This document shows positions 53,470-61,811 of a stretch of DNA of 64,000 nt, piece after piece. Made by a program: the position numbers and the translations under genes. This DNA is from DASUNQ01 sp044866775 (GTDB lineage: Bacteria; Acidobacteriota; Thermoanaerobaculia; Multivoradales; UBA5704): assembly GCA_044866775.1 (NCBI GenBank), contig JBIOUG010000195.1, forward strand, positions 62,001-126,000, given 5' to 3'. The stretch's first letter is position 1; every line of letters begins with the position of its first letter. The notes under the pieces were generated by a model. It was not told the DNA's origin and did not search any database. It saw only the letters and a program-made list of their open reading frames with translations.

Positions 53470-54006
53470 CTACTTCGCCTTCTCGAACTCGAGCGACACC
53501 GAGTTGATGCAGTAGCGGAGGCCGGTGGGGCGGGGACCGTCGTCGAAGACGTGCCCGAGGTGGCCGCCGCAGCGGGCGCAGTGCACCTCGGTGCGGCGCA
53601 TGCCGAAGCCCCAGTCGGACTCGGTCTCGACGTTCTCGGGCGCGATCGGCTGGTAGAAGCTGGGCCAGCCGGTGCCGGACTCGAACTTCGTCGCCGAGGA
53701 GAAGACGGGCAAGCCGCAGGCGGCGCAGCGGTAGACGCCCTTCTCGTGGTTGTCCCAGTATTTGCCGGTGAAGGCCCGCTCGGTCCCCTTCTCGCGCAGC
53801 ACGTGGTACTCCTCGGAGGAGAGCGCCTGCTTCCACTCGGCGTCGGTCTTGGTGACCTTCTGGATCACGGGTTTTCCTTTCGTGGCTGCGGCCGGCTTGG
53901 CCGCGGCCGCGCCGCCCTTGGCGGCGTTGCCCGCGGCGGCGAAGAGCCCGGCCGTGCCCATCACCAGGGCGAGCAGGCCGAGAGCGAAGGTGAGCTTGCT
54001 GGTCAT
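53470..54006 (-). CDS. msrB: Exported peptide-methionine (R)-S-oxide reductase
   Basis: 178 residues from ATG 54006 (GGGAGGA about seven bases before). A signal peptide (KLTFALGLLALVMGTAGLFAAAG) and an Ala/Lys-rich linker precede the MsrB domain: YHVLREKGTERAFTGKYWDNHEKGVYRCAACG, zinc Cys in CAACG and CARCGGHLGHVF, and catalytic Cys in RYCINSVSLEF. It repairs methionine sulfoxide in periplasmic proteins. No MsrA gene is adjacent. The domain is complete. Confidence 0.94.
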   Translation of the reverse strand: MTSKLTFALGLLALVMGTAGLFAAAGNAAKGGAAAAKPAAATKGKPVIQKVTKTDAEWKQALSSEEYHVLREKGTERAFTGKYWDNHEKGVYRCAACGLPVFSSATKFESGTGWPSFYQPIAPENVETESDWGFGMRRTEVHCARCGGHLGHVFDDGPRPTGLRYCINSVSLEFEKAK

Positions 54007-54112
54007 CGTGCGTCCTCCCACGGCATGTACGGGCCGGCGCGCCGATCGGCCTGCTCCGGCAGGACTTGCCGTCCCGGCGTGCGGCGCCCCTAAAACCCTT
54101 GCAACGCGCAGC

Positions 54113-56206
54113 TCAGGCGGACTGTTCCGGCGCTTCCACGCCGTGCTCGCGCAGCAGCGCCAGGAACTGCTCCTCCTCCAGGGTCGCCACGCCGAGCTTC
54201 CGGGCATTGTCGGCCTTCGACCCGGCGTCCTCGCCCACCACCACGTAGTCGGTCGCCTTGCTCACCGAGCCGGTGACGCGCGCCCCGAGCCCCTCGACGA
54301 GCTCCTGCGCCTGCCGGCGCGTCAGCCGCGTCAGGCCGCCGGTGAAGACGAACTTCTTGCCGGCGAGAGGCGGCCCGGCGGCGGGCGCGGTCGCCCCGCG
54401 CGCCGCCGCGGCGCCAAACGGCGCCGGCGACGTCTCGCGCAGCCGCATTCTCTTCAGCAGCTCGTCGAGGATCGCGGCGTTCCGCGGCTCGGCGAAGAAG
54501 GCGGTGATCTGCTCGGCCATGCGCGGCCCGACGCCTGGGATCTCCTGGAGCTCCTCGGGGGTGGCGGAGCGGAGCGCGGCGAAGCTCCCGAAGTGGCGGG
54601 CGAGGTCGCGCGCCACCGCCTCCCCGACCTCCGGGATGCCCAGCCCGTAGAGGAAGCGCGGCAGCTCGGCGTCGGCGGCGCGGCGGATCGCCTCGATCAG
54701 CTTCTGCGCCGACTTCTCGGCGAACCCCTCGAGCGGCAGGAGCTGCTCGGCGCGGAGATCGAAGACGTCGGGGAGCTGCCGCACCAGCTCCTGGCGCACC
54801 AGGAGCTTCGCCGTCTCCTCGCCCAGGCCCTCGACGTCGAGGGCGTTGCGCGAGCAGAGGTGGACGATGCGCCCCGCGAGCTGGGCGGGGCAGCCGAAGC
54901 CGTTCGGGCAGACCGTGAAGGGGCCGCGCTCGACGAGCGGCGTGCCGCAGGAGGGGCACTCGGGCGGCATGCTCCAGACCGCCCCGCGCTCGCGGTCGGG
55001 CTCGCCCTCCTGCGGCTCGATTCTTTCGATCACCTGCGGGATGACGTCCCCCGCCCGCTGCACCCGCACGCGGTCCCCCTCGCGGATGTCCTTGCGCGCC
55101 ACCTCCTCGCGGTTGTGGAGCGTCGCGCGCGCCACGGTCACGCCGCCGAGCTCGATCGGCAGCAGCATGGCGACCGGCGTCACCACGCCGGTGCGGCCGA
55201 CGCTCGGCAGGATCGACAGCACGCGCGTCACCTCCTTGCGCGGCGGGAACTTGAAGGCGAACGCCCAGCGCGGATGGCGCGCGGTCCAGCCCAGCCGCTC
55301 GCGGGCCGCCAGGTCGTCGAGCTTGATCACCACGCCGTCGATCTCGTAGCCCAGCTCGTCGCGCCGCCGCTCGAGGCCGGCGTGGTAGCCGAGGATGTCC
55401 TCCGCCGTCGCGCCGCGCGCCACCAGCTCGTTGACCCGGAACCCCCAGTCGCGGAGCGCCGCGAGCACCTCCCACTGGCTGCCGACCTCGAGCCCCTCCG
55501 AGGCCAGGACGTCGTAGGCGTAGAGGTCGAGCGGCCGCGACGCCGTGAGCTGCGGGTCGAGCTGGCGGAGCGCGCCGGCGGCGGCGTTGCGCGGGTTGGC
55601 GAACGGCTCCTTGGCCTCGGCGAGCAGGCGCTCGTTGAGCTTCTCGAAGGCATCGACGCGCATGATGACCTCGCCGCGCACCGCCAGGAACGGCGGCACC
55701 GGACGCGAGCGGTCGCGGAGGCGCAGCGGCGCCGCGGGGATGGTGCGGATGTTCTCGGTCACCCCCTCGCCGCGCCGGCCGTCGCCGCGCGTCGAGGCCG
55801 TGTGGAGCGAGCCGTCGCGGTAGACCAGCTCGACCGAGGCGCCGTCGAGCTTCGGCTCGAGGACGTAGACGACCTTGGCCTCGGGCCCGAGCCCCTTGCG
55901 CAGCCGCTCGTCGAAGCGCCGCAGCGCCGCCTCGGCCTGGTCCGATTCGAGCGACAGCATCGGCGCAGCGTGCTCGACGGTGGGGAAGGCGGTGAGCGGC
56001 TGGCCGGCGACGCGCTGCGTCGGCGAGTCGGCCGCCACCAGGTCCGGGAAGCGCTCCTCGAGCGCCACCAGCTCGCGGAACAGGCGGTCGTACTCCTCGT
56101 CGGCGACCTCGGGCGCGTCGCGGACGTAGTAGAGGTAATCGTGGTGGCGGATGGCGGCGGCCAGCTCGTGGATGCGCGCCGCGGCGGTCTTGCGGTTCAT
56201 CCTCAT
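54113..56206 (-). CDS. ligA: NAD-dependent DNA ligase
   Basis: 697 residues, standard. Order: Ia domain (HHDYLYYVRDAPEVADEEYD), adenylation domain with the AMP-accepting Lys 119 in EPKLDG and the R-G-D-G region GDGRRGEGVTENIRTI, OB fold, four-Cys zinc finger CPSCGTPLVERGPFTVCPNGFGC, helix-hairpin-helix repeats (LEGFAEKSAQKL, IPGVGPRMAEQI) and a C-terminal BRCT domain (GKKFVFTGGLTRLTRRQAQELVE). It seals nicks in replication and repair. ATG 56206 or 56200 may be used. Confidence 0.97.
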   Translation of the reverse strand: MRMNRKTAAARIHELAAAIRHHDYLYYVRDAPEVADEEYDRLFRELVALEERFPDLVAADSPTQRVAGQPLTAFPTVEHAAPMLSLESDQAEAALRRFDERLRKGLGPEAKVVYVLEPKLDGASVELVYRDGSLHTASTRGDGRRGEGVTENIRTIPAAPLRLRDRSRPVPPFLAVRGEVIMRVDAFEKLNERLLAEAKEPFANPRNAAAGALRQLDPQLTASRPLDLYAYDVLASEGLEVGSQWEVLAALRDWGFRVNELVARGATAEDILGYHAGLERRRDELGYEIDGVVIKLDDLAARERLGWTARHPRWAFAFKFPPRKEVTRVLSILPSVGRTGVVTPVAMLLPIELGGVTVARATLHNREEVARKDIREGDRVRVQRAGDVIPQVIERIEPQEGEPDRERGAVWSMPPECPSCGTPLVERGPFTVCPNGFGCPAQLAGRIVHLCSRNALDVEGLGEETAKLLVRQELVRQLPDVFDLRAEQLLPLEGFAEKSAQKLIEAIRRAADAELPRFLYGLGIPEVGEAVARDLARHFGSFAALRSATPEELQEIPGVGPRMAEQITAFFAEPRNAAILDELLKRMRLRETSPAPFGAAAARGATAPAAGPPLAGKKFVFTGGLTRLTRRQAQELVEGLGARVTGSVSKATDYVVVGEDAGSKADNARKLGVATLEEEQFLALLREHGVEAPEQSA

Positions 56207-56341
56207 GCTCTCCCTGGAGGCGGGACTCTAGCGGAAGGAAGGCGCGCGGCACGCGGCGCGGGCGCTACGGTACTCTTCTTTCAACACCTTCCGGCCGGCA
56301 TGGCGCTTGCCGGCAGCGAGAGGGAGGAATGAGGAGAACGC

Positions 56342-57367
56342 GTGCCACGACGGCGGCGTGACCGGCGGGGGACCTCGCTGTGGAGCCTGCAGGGGCTCAC
56401 CTGGAAGGCGCTCGTCGTGCGCATCTACCGCGACATGAACGAGGACGCCCTCTACGGCCACTGCGCCGAGCTGGCGTATACCTTCCTCTTCTCGGCCTTC
56501 CCGCTGCTCGTCTGCCTCACGACGCTGCTCGGCTACCTCGCCGGCTCGAGCGTGGCGCTGCGCGCCGAGCTCTTCGGCTACCTGCGGGCCGTGGCGCCGA
56601 CGCGCGAGGTCTACGCGCTGCTGATCAACACCCTGAACGAGATCACCGAAGGGCGGAGCGGCACGCAGCTCTACCTCTCGCTCGCGGTGGCGGTGTGGGT
56701 GGCCTCGAACGGCATGATCGTCGTCGGCCGCACGCTCAACCGCGCCTGCGGCCTGCGCGAGACCCGCAACTGGTGGCAGCGGCGGCTGACCGCCATCGTG
56801 CTCACCGTGGCCTTCTCGGCGCTCGTCGTCTCGGCGCTGGTGCTGATCCTCTACGGCAACGCCATCGGCAGCACGCTCGCCGTGCGCGTCGGGCTGGGCC
56901 CGGCGTTCCACGTCGTCTGGAACGTGTTGCAGTGGCCGGTGGTGTGGGTGTTCCTGGTGGTGTCGTTCGAGATGGTCTACAACTATGCCCCGAACCTCGG
57001 CGGCAGCCCGCATCGGGTCTGGTGGACCCCGGGGGCGATCGCCGGCGTGGCGATCTGGCTCGCTGCCACCTGGGGCCTGCGGCTCTACATGGCGCAGTTC
57101 GGCGCCATCAACAAGGCCTACGGCTCGCTGGGAGCGGTGATCGCGCTACTGCTCTGGTTCTACTTCAGCGCCTTCGCTCTTCTGATGGGCGGCGAGATCA
57201 ACTCCGAGCTCGCCCGCGCCCGCAACGAGCTGCGCGAAAAGCAAGGCCTCCCCGCCCTCGGCCCCTCGCGCCCCCCCCGCGCCCACCGCCGCCTCGCCGA
57301 GCGCCTCCGGCGGCGGCGTGAGGGTGAACGCAGCTCACGCGTTGACCCCTCCCTGGATAACCCCTAA
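56342..57367 (+). CDS. YihY/BrkB family membrane protein
   Basis: 341 residues from GTG 56342 (GAGGAG six bases before). About six membrane spans, including LAYTFLFSAFPLLVCLTTLLG, LYLSLAVAVWVASNGMIVVG, LTVAFSALVVSALVLILYG and GAVIALLLWFYFSAFALLMGGEIN. Family signatures visible: KTLL-like start replaced by WKALVVRIYRDMNEDALYGHCAELAYTFLF, and YGSLGAVIALLLWFYFSAF. These are inner-membrane proteins of uncertain function (formerly annotated RNase BN). A basic C-terminal tail ends the protein. Divergent from ligA. Confidence 0.92.
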   Translation: MPRRRRDRRGTSLWSLQGLTWKALVVRIYRDMNEDALYGHCAELAYTFLFSAFPLLVCLTTLLGYLAGSSVALRAELFGYLRAVAPTREVYALLINTLNEITEGRSGTQLYLSLAVAVWVASNGMIVVGRTLNRACGLRETRNWWQRRLTAIVLTVAFSALVVSALVLILYGNAIGSTLAVRVGLGPAFHVVWNVLQWPVVWVFLVVSFEMVYNYAPNLGGSPHRVWWTPGAIAGVAIWLAATWGLRLYMAQFGAINKAYGSLGAVIALLLWFYFSAFALLMGGEINSELARARNELREKQGLPALGPSRPPRAHRRLAERLRRRREGERSSRVDPSLDNP

Positions 57368-57370
57368 GAT
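57342..57370 (+). promoter_or_regulatory. Possible promoter before the HsdR-like remnant
   Basis: TTGACC at 57342-57347, 17-base spacer, TAAGAT at 57365-57370, overlapping the yihY stop codon. Confidence 0.4.
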
Positions 57371-57417
57371 CTTCTTATCTACCAGAGCAGTCGCTCCGTC
57401 ATATGCGCCAGAAGTAA

Positions 57418-57840
57418 TGCCGCGAGCAGGGTATCGAATGGGTGGCGCTGACGAATGGCCATCTCTGGAAAGTGTTCCGGGTCATCTTCGCCAAGCCGAT
57501 CGACGCCGAGCTCGTCCTGGACATCGACCTGTTGATGCTCAATCCCAAGAACGCCGAGCACCTCGAGCGGCTCTATCTGCTCACTCGAGAGAGCATGCTC
57601 AAGTCTGGGCTGTACGCCTATCACGACCATCTACAGGCGACCAACAAGTTCTATCTCGCGGCCGTGGTCTTGAGCGATCCCGTGCTCGAGACGATACGCC
57701 GCGAGCTGCGTCGCCTCTCAGACGTGAAGCTGGATGTGCCGGACCTGCGCGATGCTCTAAAGCAGGAGGTTATCAAGCGGGAAGTGATCGAGGGCGAGAA
57801 GGCAGAAGCTGCCCGCAAGAAGGTGGTCAAGGCTGCGGGC
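57418..57840 (+). pseudogene. Remnant of an HsdR N-terminal-domain protein
   Basis: The protein frame WVALTNGHLWKVFRVIFAKPIDAELVLDIDLL to about KKVVKAAG resembles the second half of small proteins with the type I restriction HsdR N-terminal (HSDR_N_2) nuclease domain. It is broken upstream: the frame carries TAA at 57415-57417, just before CREQGIEWV, and the preceding bases still encode a plausible RHMRQK, so the start is lost. Beyond 57840 the sequence enters DNA that encodes a toxin on the other strand. The gene is therefore a truncated relic. Frame composition is less GC-extreme than its neighbours, which hints at transfer. Confidence 0.6.
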
Positions 57841-57961
57841 GCGGGTCTTCAGGGGTGGAGATCCGTTCGCGGAGGTAGCGAAGGATTTCTCGTTGGACTC
57901 GTGGGTCGAGCTTGCGCAGTTCCTTCCTGGCGCGGTCGTCGAACTCAACTGTCCAGGTCAA
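57827..57961 (-). pseudogene. Truncated RelE/ParE-type toxin
   Basis: Read from TTG 57961, the 44 residues TWTVEFDDRARKELRKLDPR and VQREILRYLRERISTPEDPR match the first half of RelE-type toxins, then stop abruptly with PQP. Full-length relatives are about 85-90 residues and continue with a core holding the catalytic residues. The break coincides with the end of the HsdR-like remnant, so this is one rearrangement junction. It overlaps the antitoxin by 17 bases, as in intact pairs. Confidence 0.65.
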
Positions 57962-58160
57962 GACCGCGCTCCAGCTCGTCGAGTGTCCAGCGTTTCGCGG
58001 GACTCTCGAGCCGCTCGAGCGCAAGGGCACGGTCCTCGACCTCTTCGAGGTAGTCCAGAATCGCCTCGCGCACGTGCTCGATGGTGCTGCGTCCGGTCTG
58101 CTCCGCGACCGCCGTCAGCCGCCGCTCGGTCTCCTCGTCCAGCTCGATCGAGATCGTCAC
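57945..58160 (-). CDS. Antitoxin of RelB/RHH type
   Basis: 71 residues from GTG 58160, with GGGGAG nine bases upstream; an upstream TTG at 58184 is possible. MTISIELDEETERRLTAVAEQTG followed by RSTIEHVREAILDYLEEVEDR is the ribbon-helix-helix pattern of RelB/DUF6290 antitoxins, and the C-terminus would bind the toxin. TATACT on the minus strand at 58185-58190 is a good -10 box. The partner toxin is truncated, so this antitoxin may be an orphan. Confidence 0.78.
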   Translation of the reverse strand: MTISIELDEETERRLTAVAEQTGRSTIEHVREAILDYLEEVEDRALALERLESPAKRWTLDELERGLDLDS

Positions 58161-58204
58161 GCTCCGTTGCTCCCCAACAATCAAAGTATATCGCTGTGAG
58201 TGGG

Positions 58205-58762
58205 CTAATCGAAGATCGCGGCGACGGCGATCTCGAGGCCTGGCAGGAGGGGCGTGGTGAGAACGTCGCCGGCCTCGGCGGAGAGCTCGGCGACCAGAGG
58301 CAAGGCCTCGCCAGTCTGGCGGTAGACCTTGAGGGTGTCGAAGAGAGGGTCGGCCAACCAGTACTCGCGCACGCCCATGCGCGCGTAGAGGTCGCGCTTG
58401 ACGCCCTCATCGATCCTGCGGGTCGAGGGGGAGAGGATCTCGATCACCAGGTCGGGCGCGCCCGGGAGGTTGCGCTCGGTGAGGAGCGCCAGGCGCTCGC
58501 GGGAGACGAAGAGGAGGTCGGGCTCGACGATGTCGTGCCGGGTGAAGACGACGTCATAGGGCGCCGTGAAAACGTGGCCGCGGCCGTGAGCCTTGACGAA
58601 GGGCGCGAGGGCGACCGTGAGATTCACCGACACGATCTGGTGCTTGGTGTTCGGCGCCGCCGTCACGTAGTGCTCTCCGCCGATCAGCTCGTGGCGGAGG
58701 CCGTCGTCCGGGAGAGCCAGGAGGTCGTCGTAGGTGAGCCGGCGATGGGCAGCGCGTGCCAT
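58205..58762 (-). CDS. Uma2 family (DUF820) nuclease-fold protein
   Basis: 185 residues. PD-(D/E)XK pattern of DUF820: YDDLLALPDDGLRHELIGGEHYVTAAPN, VFTAPYDVVFTRHDIVEPDLLFVS with the conserved Glu-Pro-Asp, and GAPDLVIEILSPSTRRIDEGVKRDLYARMGVREYWLADP. These genes are abundant in cyanobacteria and acidobacteria and are often accessory; a restriction-like role is inferred only. ATG 58762 has GAGGACGGA upstream. Confidence 0.9.
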   Translation of the reverse strand: MARAAHRRLTYDDLLALPDDGLRHELIGGEHYVTAAPNTKHQIVSVNLTVALAPFVKAHGRGHVFTAPYDVVFTRHDIVEPDLLFVSRERLALLTERNLPGAPDLVIEILSPSTRRIDEGVKRDLYARMGVREYWLADPLFDTLKVYRQTGEALPLVAELSAEAGDVLTTPLLPGLEIAVAAIFD

Positions 58763-58908
58763 GGGATCCGTCCTCGTGGCCCAGTACTCTACCAGCGCGA
58801 GGGCGCTGCGCTTCCGGTCCGCCCGCCTGGCGAGGCCATCCTCCGCCACACCACTTGGTAAGACGGAAAACGGTGGGCGAACTCGTGCACGCTGGGTACT
58901 GGCGGCGC

Positions 58909-60054
58909 CTATTTCCCTTCCTCGAGCTCCATCTTCAGGGCGAAGAACTTGAGGAGGTCTTTGAGCGAGAGGACGCCGAGGAGGTGGTTGCCGTCGACGA
59001 CCATGAGGCGCGAGGTGCCGGTGCGGCTCATGCGCGAGAGGGCGCGCATGGCGTCGGTGGCGGGCGCCACCGTGTTGTCTTCCTGGCACCGTTCGGCCAC
59101 CGCGCCCACCGTCTGTCGCGCCCATTCCTCGCGCGGCAGCGATTTGATCTGGCGCGTGCTGATGCAGCCGACGAGGTTCCCGGCCTCGTCCACCACCGGG
59201 TAGAACTTGAAGTGGTAGCGGTAGACGTAGTCTTCGACGAGCTGCCCGATCGAGATGTGCCGCGGCACCGTCACCGGGTGGCTGTGCATGAACTTGGCGA
59301 CCGGCTCGCCCTCGAGGGCGCGGCGCAGTAGGAGCTGCTGGTAGGACATCTCGGCCGCGTGGCGCAGGAAGAGACCGATCAGGAACGCCCAGAGGCCGCC
59401 GAAGAGGTCGCTCGCGGCGAGCACCCGCCAGACCCCCCAGGCGATGAGCGCGAAGCCGAACGCGGCGCCGATCGTCGAGGAGATCCGCGTCGCCTGGCGC
59501 AGGCTGCCCTTCCACTGCCAGAGCGCCGAGCGCAGCACCCGCCCGCCGTCGAGCGGGAAGGCGGGGACCATGTTGAAGAGCACCAGAACGCCGTTGATGA
59601 CCCCGAGGTACCAGAGGACCGTCACCAGAGCCACCGGCCAGCGCCCGATCTGCCCCAGCCCCGCGGCCCCCATCATCAGCCCCGCCAGCGCCACGCTCAC
59701 CACCGGCCCGGCGATGGCGATCAGGAACTCCGCCTTCGGCGTATGGGGCTCGTCGGCCATCTCGGCGACGCCTCCGAAGAGAAAGAGCGTGATGCCCCGC
59801 ATCTGCACCCCGAGGCGGCGGGCGGTCACCGCGTGTCCCAGCTCGTGGAGCAGCACCGAGCCGAAGAGCCCGAGCGCACCGGCGGCGCCCATCGCCCACG
59901 CCATGGCCGGCTGCAGTCCGGGGACCAGGCTGGGGAAGGCCCGGGTGGCGAGCGACCAGGTGGCGTAGACGAAGACGACGAACCACGACAGGTCGAGCCG
60001 GATCGGGATGCCGAAGGCGCGAAACAGCTCGAGACGGCGGCCGAACATCCTCAC
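58909..60054 (-). CDS. M50 site-2 protease with CBS domains
   Basis: 381 residues from GTG 60054 (GGAGG five bases before; ATG 60048 also possible). Membrane-embedded zinc protease: HELGHAVTARRLG (about residues 65-77) and the third ligand in NMVPAFPLDGGRVLRS, with several hydrophobic segments. A C-terminal pair of CBS domains (about 235-375; AKFMHSHPVTVPRHISIGQLV, MRALSRMSRTGTSRLMVVDGNHLLGVLSLKDLL) may sense nucleotides. Related to SpoIVFB/Rip3-type intramembrane proteases. GTG overlaps the stop of the upstream gene (GTGA). Confidence 0.92.
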   Translation of the reverse strand: MRMFGRRLELFRAFGIPIRLDLSWFVVFVYATWSLATRAFPSLVPGLQPAMAWAMGAAGALGLFGSVLLHELGHAVTARRLGVQMRGITLFLFGGVAEMADEPHTPKAEFLIAIAGPVVSVALAGLMMGAAGLGQIGRWPVALVTVLWYLGVINGVLVLFNMVPAFPLDGGRVLRSALWQWKGSLRQATRISSTIGAAFGFALIAWGVWRVLAASDLFGGLWAFLIGLFLRHAAEMSYQQLLLRRALEGEPVAKFMHSHPVTVPRHISIGQLVEDYVYRYHFKFYPVVDEAGNLVGCISTRQIKSLPREEWARQTVGAVAERCQEDNTVAPATDAMRALSRMSRTGTSRLMVVDGNHLLGVLSLKDLLKFFALKMELEEGK

Positions 60055-61013
60055 GGCAGCCTCCTTTGCGAAATCCGTTCCTGCACCCGCCGGCGCCAGA
60101 CCTCGAAGGGCGGGATATCGCCGCCGTCCGCCGGCAGCTCGCGGCCGGCCTCGCCGACCAGCGCCGCCGCCTCGGCCAGCTCGAGGCCGCAGAACACTCG
60201 GCAGGCGAGGGCGGTCTGCGCCGCCCGCTCGCCTGCCCGCACCCGGGACTCGGCGGCGAAGGCCGCCCCCTGGGCGAGGCACGGCGCGTGGGCGGCGGCG
60301 ACGCGCGCCAGCTCGCCCAACGTCGGCGCGTCGCCGCCGCCGGCGTAGGCGCAGGCGAGCCCGACGCCGCTCCACAGCTCCCCCCAGCGCGCCGCCGGGT
60401 AGCCGGCGATGCGGCGGGCGATGCGCTCCGGGTCGGCGCTCTCGGCGAACCAGATGCTGCGGCCGACCCCGAGGTCGAAGGCGCGGCGGGCGTAGCCCAT
60501 GACCCACCGCGGCACCTCCCGGCGCTCGAGCGTGGCCTGGCTGGCGAAGAAGCCCTCGTGGAAGCCCAGGCCGTCGTAGGCGAGCCAGCGCAGGACCGGG
60601 TCGAGCTGGTTCAGGATGCGCCACGCCAGCCGCGGCAGGCGCGCCATCGCCCAGCCGGCGCCGATGTGGATGATGTAGGCGTGCGGCGCGCCGCCGCCGC
60701 CGAGGAAGCGGCGCAGGCGATGCGCGGGCCAAGGAGACAGCGCGTCGAGTGCCGCGAGCGCGGTGCCGGCGCCCTCGAAAGCGAAGCTGCGCATCTCGGA
60801 ATCGACGCGCTCGAGGCACGGCGCGAGATCGTCGAGCCGCTCGTCGAGCGCTGCGACGTAGCCGTCGTGGAAGACGCGAGCCAGCAGCGCGACCCGCGCC
60901 TGGAGCTCCGGCGGATCGACGTGGAAGGCGTCGAGCGCGGCGTAAGCCTCGTCGATCGTGAGGTCGAGCAGCCGCCGCGCCAGCCGCCCGCCGAAGCTCG
61001 GCGCCGCGCTCAC
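60051..61013 (-). CDS. DUF1702 family protein
   Basis: 320 residues from GTG 61013, which overlaps the acyltransferase stop (GTGA). Motifs typical of DUF1702: AHAYIIHIGAGWAMARLPR and LAYDGLGFHEGFFASQATLER, with GVGRSIWFAESADPERIARRI and LGELARVAAAHAPCLAQGAAFAAESR. The biochemical function is unknown; relatives occur beside polyketide or lipid genes. Here it is translationally linked to an acyltransferase on one side and a membrane protease on the other, suggesting work at the membrane. Confidence 0.85.
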   Translation of the reverse strand: MSAAPSFGGRLARRLLDLTIDEAYAALDAFHVDPPELQARVALLARVFHDGYVAALDERLDDLAPCLERVDSEMRSFAFEGAGTALAALDALSPWPAHRLRRFLGGGGAPHAYIIHIGAGWAMARLPRLAWRILNQLDPVLRWLAYDGLGFHEGFFASQATLERREVPRWVMGYARRAFDLGVGRSIWFAESADPERIARRIAGYPAARWGELWSGVGLACAYAGGGDAPTLGELARVAAAHAPCLAQGAAFAAESRVRAGERAAQTALACRVFCGLELAEAAALVGEAGRELPADGGDIPPFEVWRRRVQERISQRRLP

Positions 61014-61723
61014 TCCGCCTCCGCGAGCGGCGGGCAGATCGTGTCGCGCCGCCGCTCGAGGTCCTCGATGACCGCCCGCTTGAAGCCGGCATGGCCGCCG
61101 CCGGCGCGGGCGAGGATCTCGTCGCGGTAGCGCGCGATGTCGACCAGCTCGATGCGCATGCGGATGGTCTTGAACAGCCGCGGGTAGCGCTCGCCCGGGT
61201 GCTGCACGTGGTGCAGGCCGCCGCTGTAGGCGATCACCATCCGCCCGCCCTCGATCGACTCCAGGATCTCGGCGATGCCGCCGCGCACCGTCATCCGCTG
61301 TCCGGCGGAGTCCAGCCCCGTGGCGCGCTTCATCCGTCCCTCGGGCGCGATGATCACCATGGCGTCCGGGTCGATCCTGTCCAGCACCTCCTCCCAGGTC
61401 TCGTCGCGCTGGCGGGTGATCGAGATGACGCGGTTGGCGATCAGCTTGAAGAACCGCCCGACGAGCAGCCGCTGGGCGGTCTTGTCGGCGATCGGCACGA
61501 CGCCGTGACGGGCGATCCGCCAGAGGAAGGCGTTGGGAGGGCAGCCGGCGAAGAGCGGCTCGTAGAGGCTGGTGTGGTTCAAGAACGCCACCAGGCGGAT
61601 GTGCCGCCAGGGCTTGGGCGGCAGCTCGCCGATCCAACGCAGATCGATGGCATAGAGGAGGCGGGCCAGGACCTTGACTCCCAGCAGGATCAGGAAGACG
61701 AGATAGGGGCGCAGGGCGCGCAT
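61010..61723 (-). CDS. Lysophospholipid acyltransferase-like (PlsC family)
   Basis: 237 residues. N-terminal membrane anchor (YLVFLILLGVKVLARLLYAI). The acyltransferase block I is NHTSLYEP, where Glu replaces the usual Asp of NHxxxxD, and the later PEGRMKR matches block III; IAYSGG and the basic region follow. It may esterify lysophosphatidic acid or a related lipid. The unusual Glu is a reason for care about activity. ATG 61723 is inferred from the start of the anchor. First gene of a tightly coupled three-gene unit. Confidence 0.82.
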   Translation of the reverse strand: MRALRPYLVFLILLGVKVLARLLYAIDLRWIGELPPKPWRHIRLVAFLNHTSLYEPLFAGCPPNAFLWRIARHGVVPIADKTAQRLLVGRFFKLIANRVISITRQRDETWEEVLDRIDPDAMVIIAPEGRMKRATGLDSAGQRMTVRGGIAEILESIEGGRMVIAYSGGLHHVQHPGERYPRLFKTIRMRIELVDIARYRDEILARAGGGHAGFKRAVIEDLERRRDTICPPLAEAE

Positions 61724-61811
61724 TCTCGGGCACTTGGACGGCGAAAGCGCGCGAAAGGATACCCGAATCCGGATCCGGCCGGCGCCGATGCTTTGATACG
61801 ATCCGGCGCCG

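Noticed and set aside
53336..53836. Minus-strand open frame after msrB
   Set aside because: Arg-rich, overlaps msrB in another frame and lacks any motif.
57442..58053. A 203-codon intact gene at the HsdR-like remnant
   Set aside because: Only the first two thirds resemble the family; the rest is antisense to a recognisable toxin-antitoxin pair and the true N-terminus is lost.
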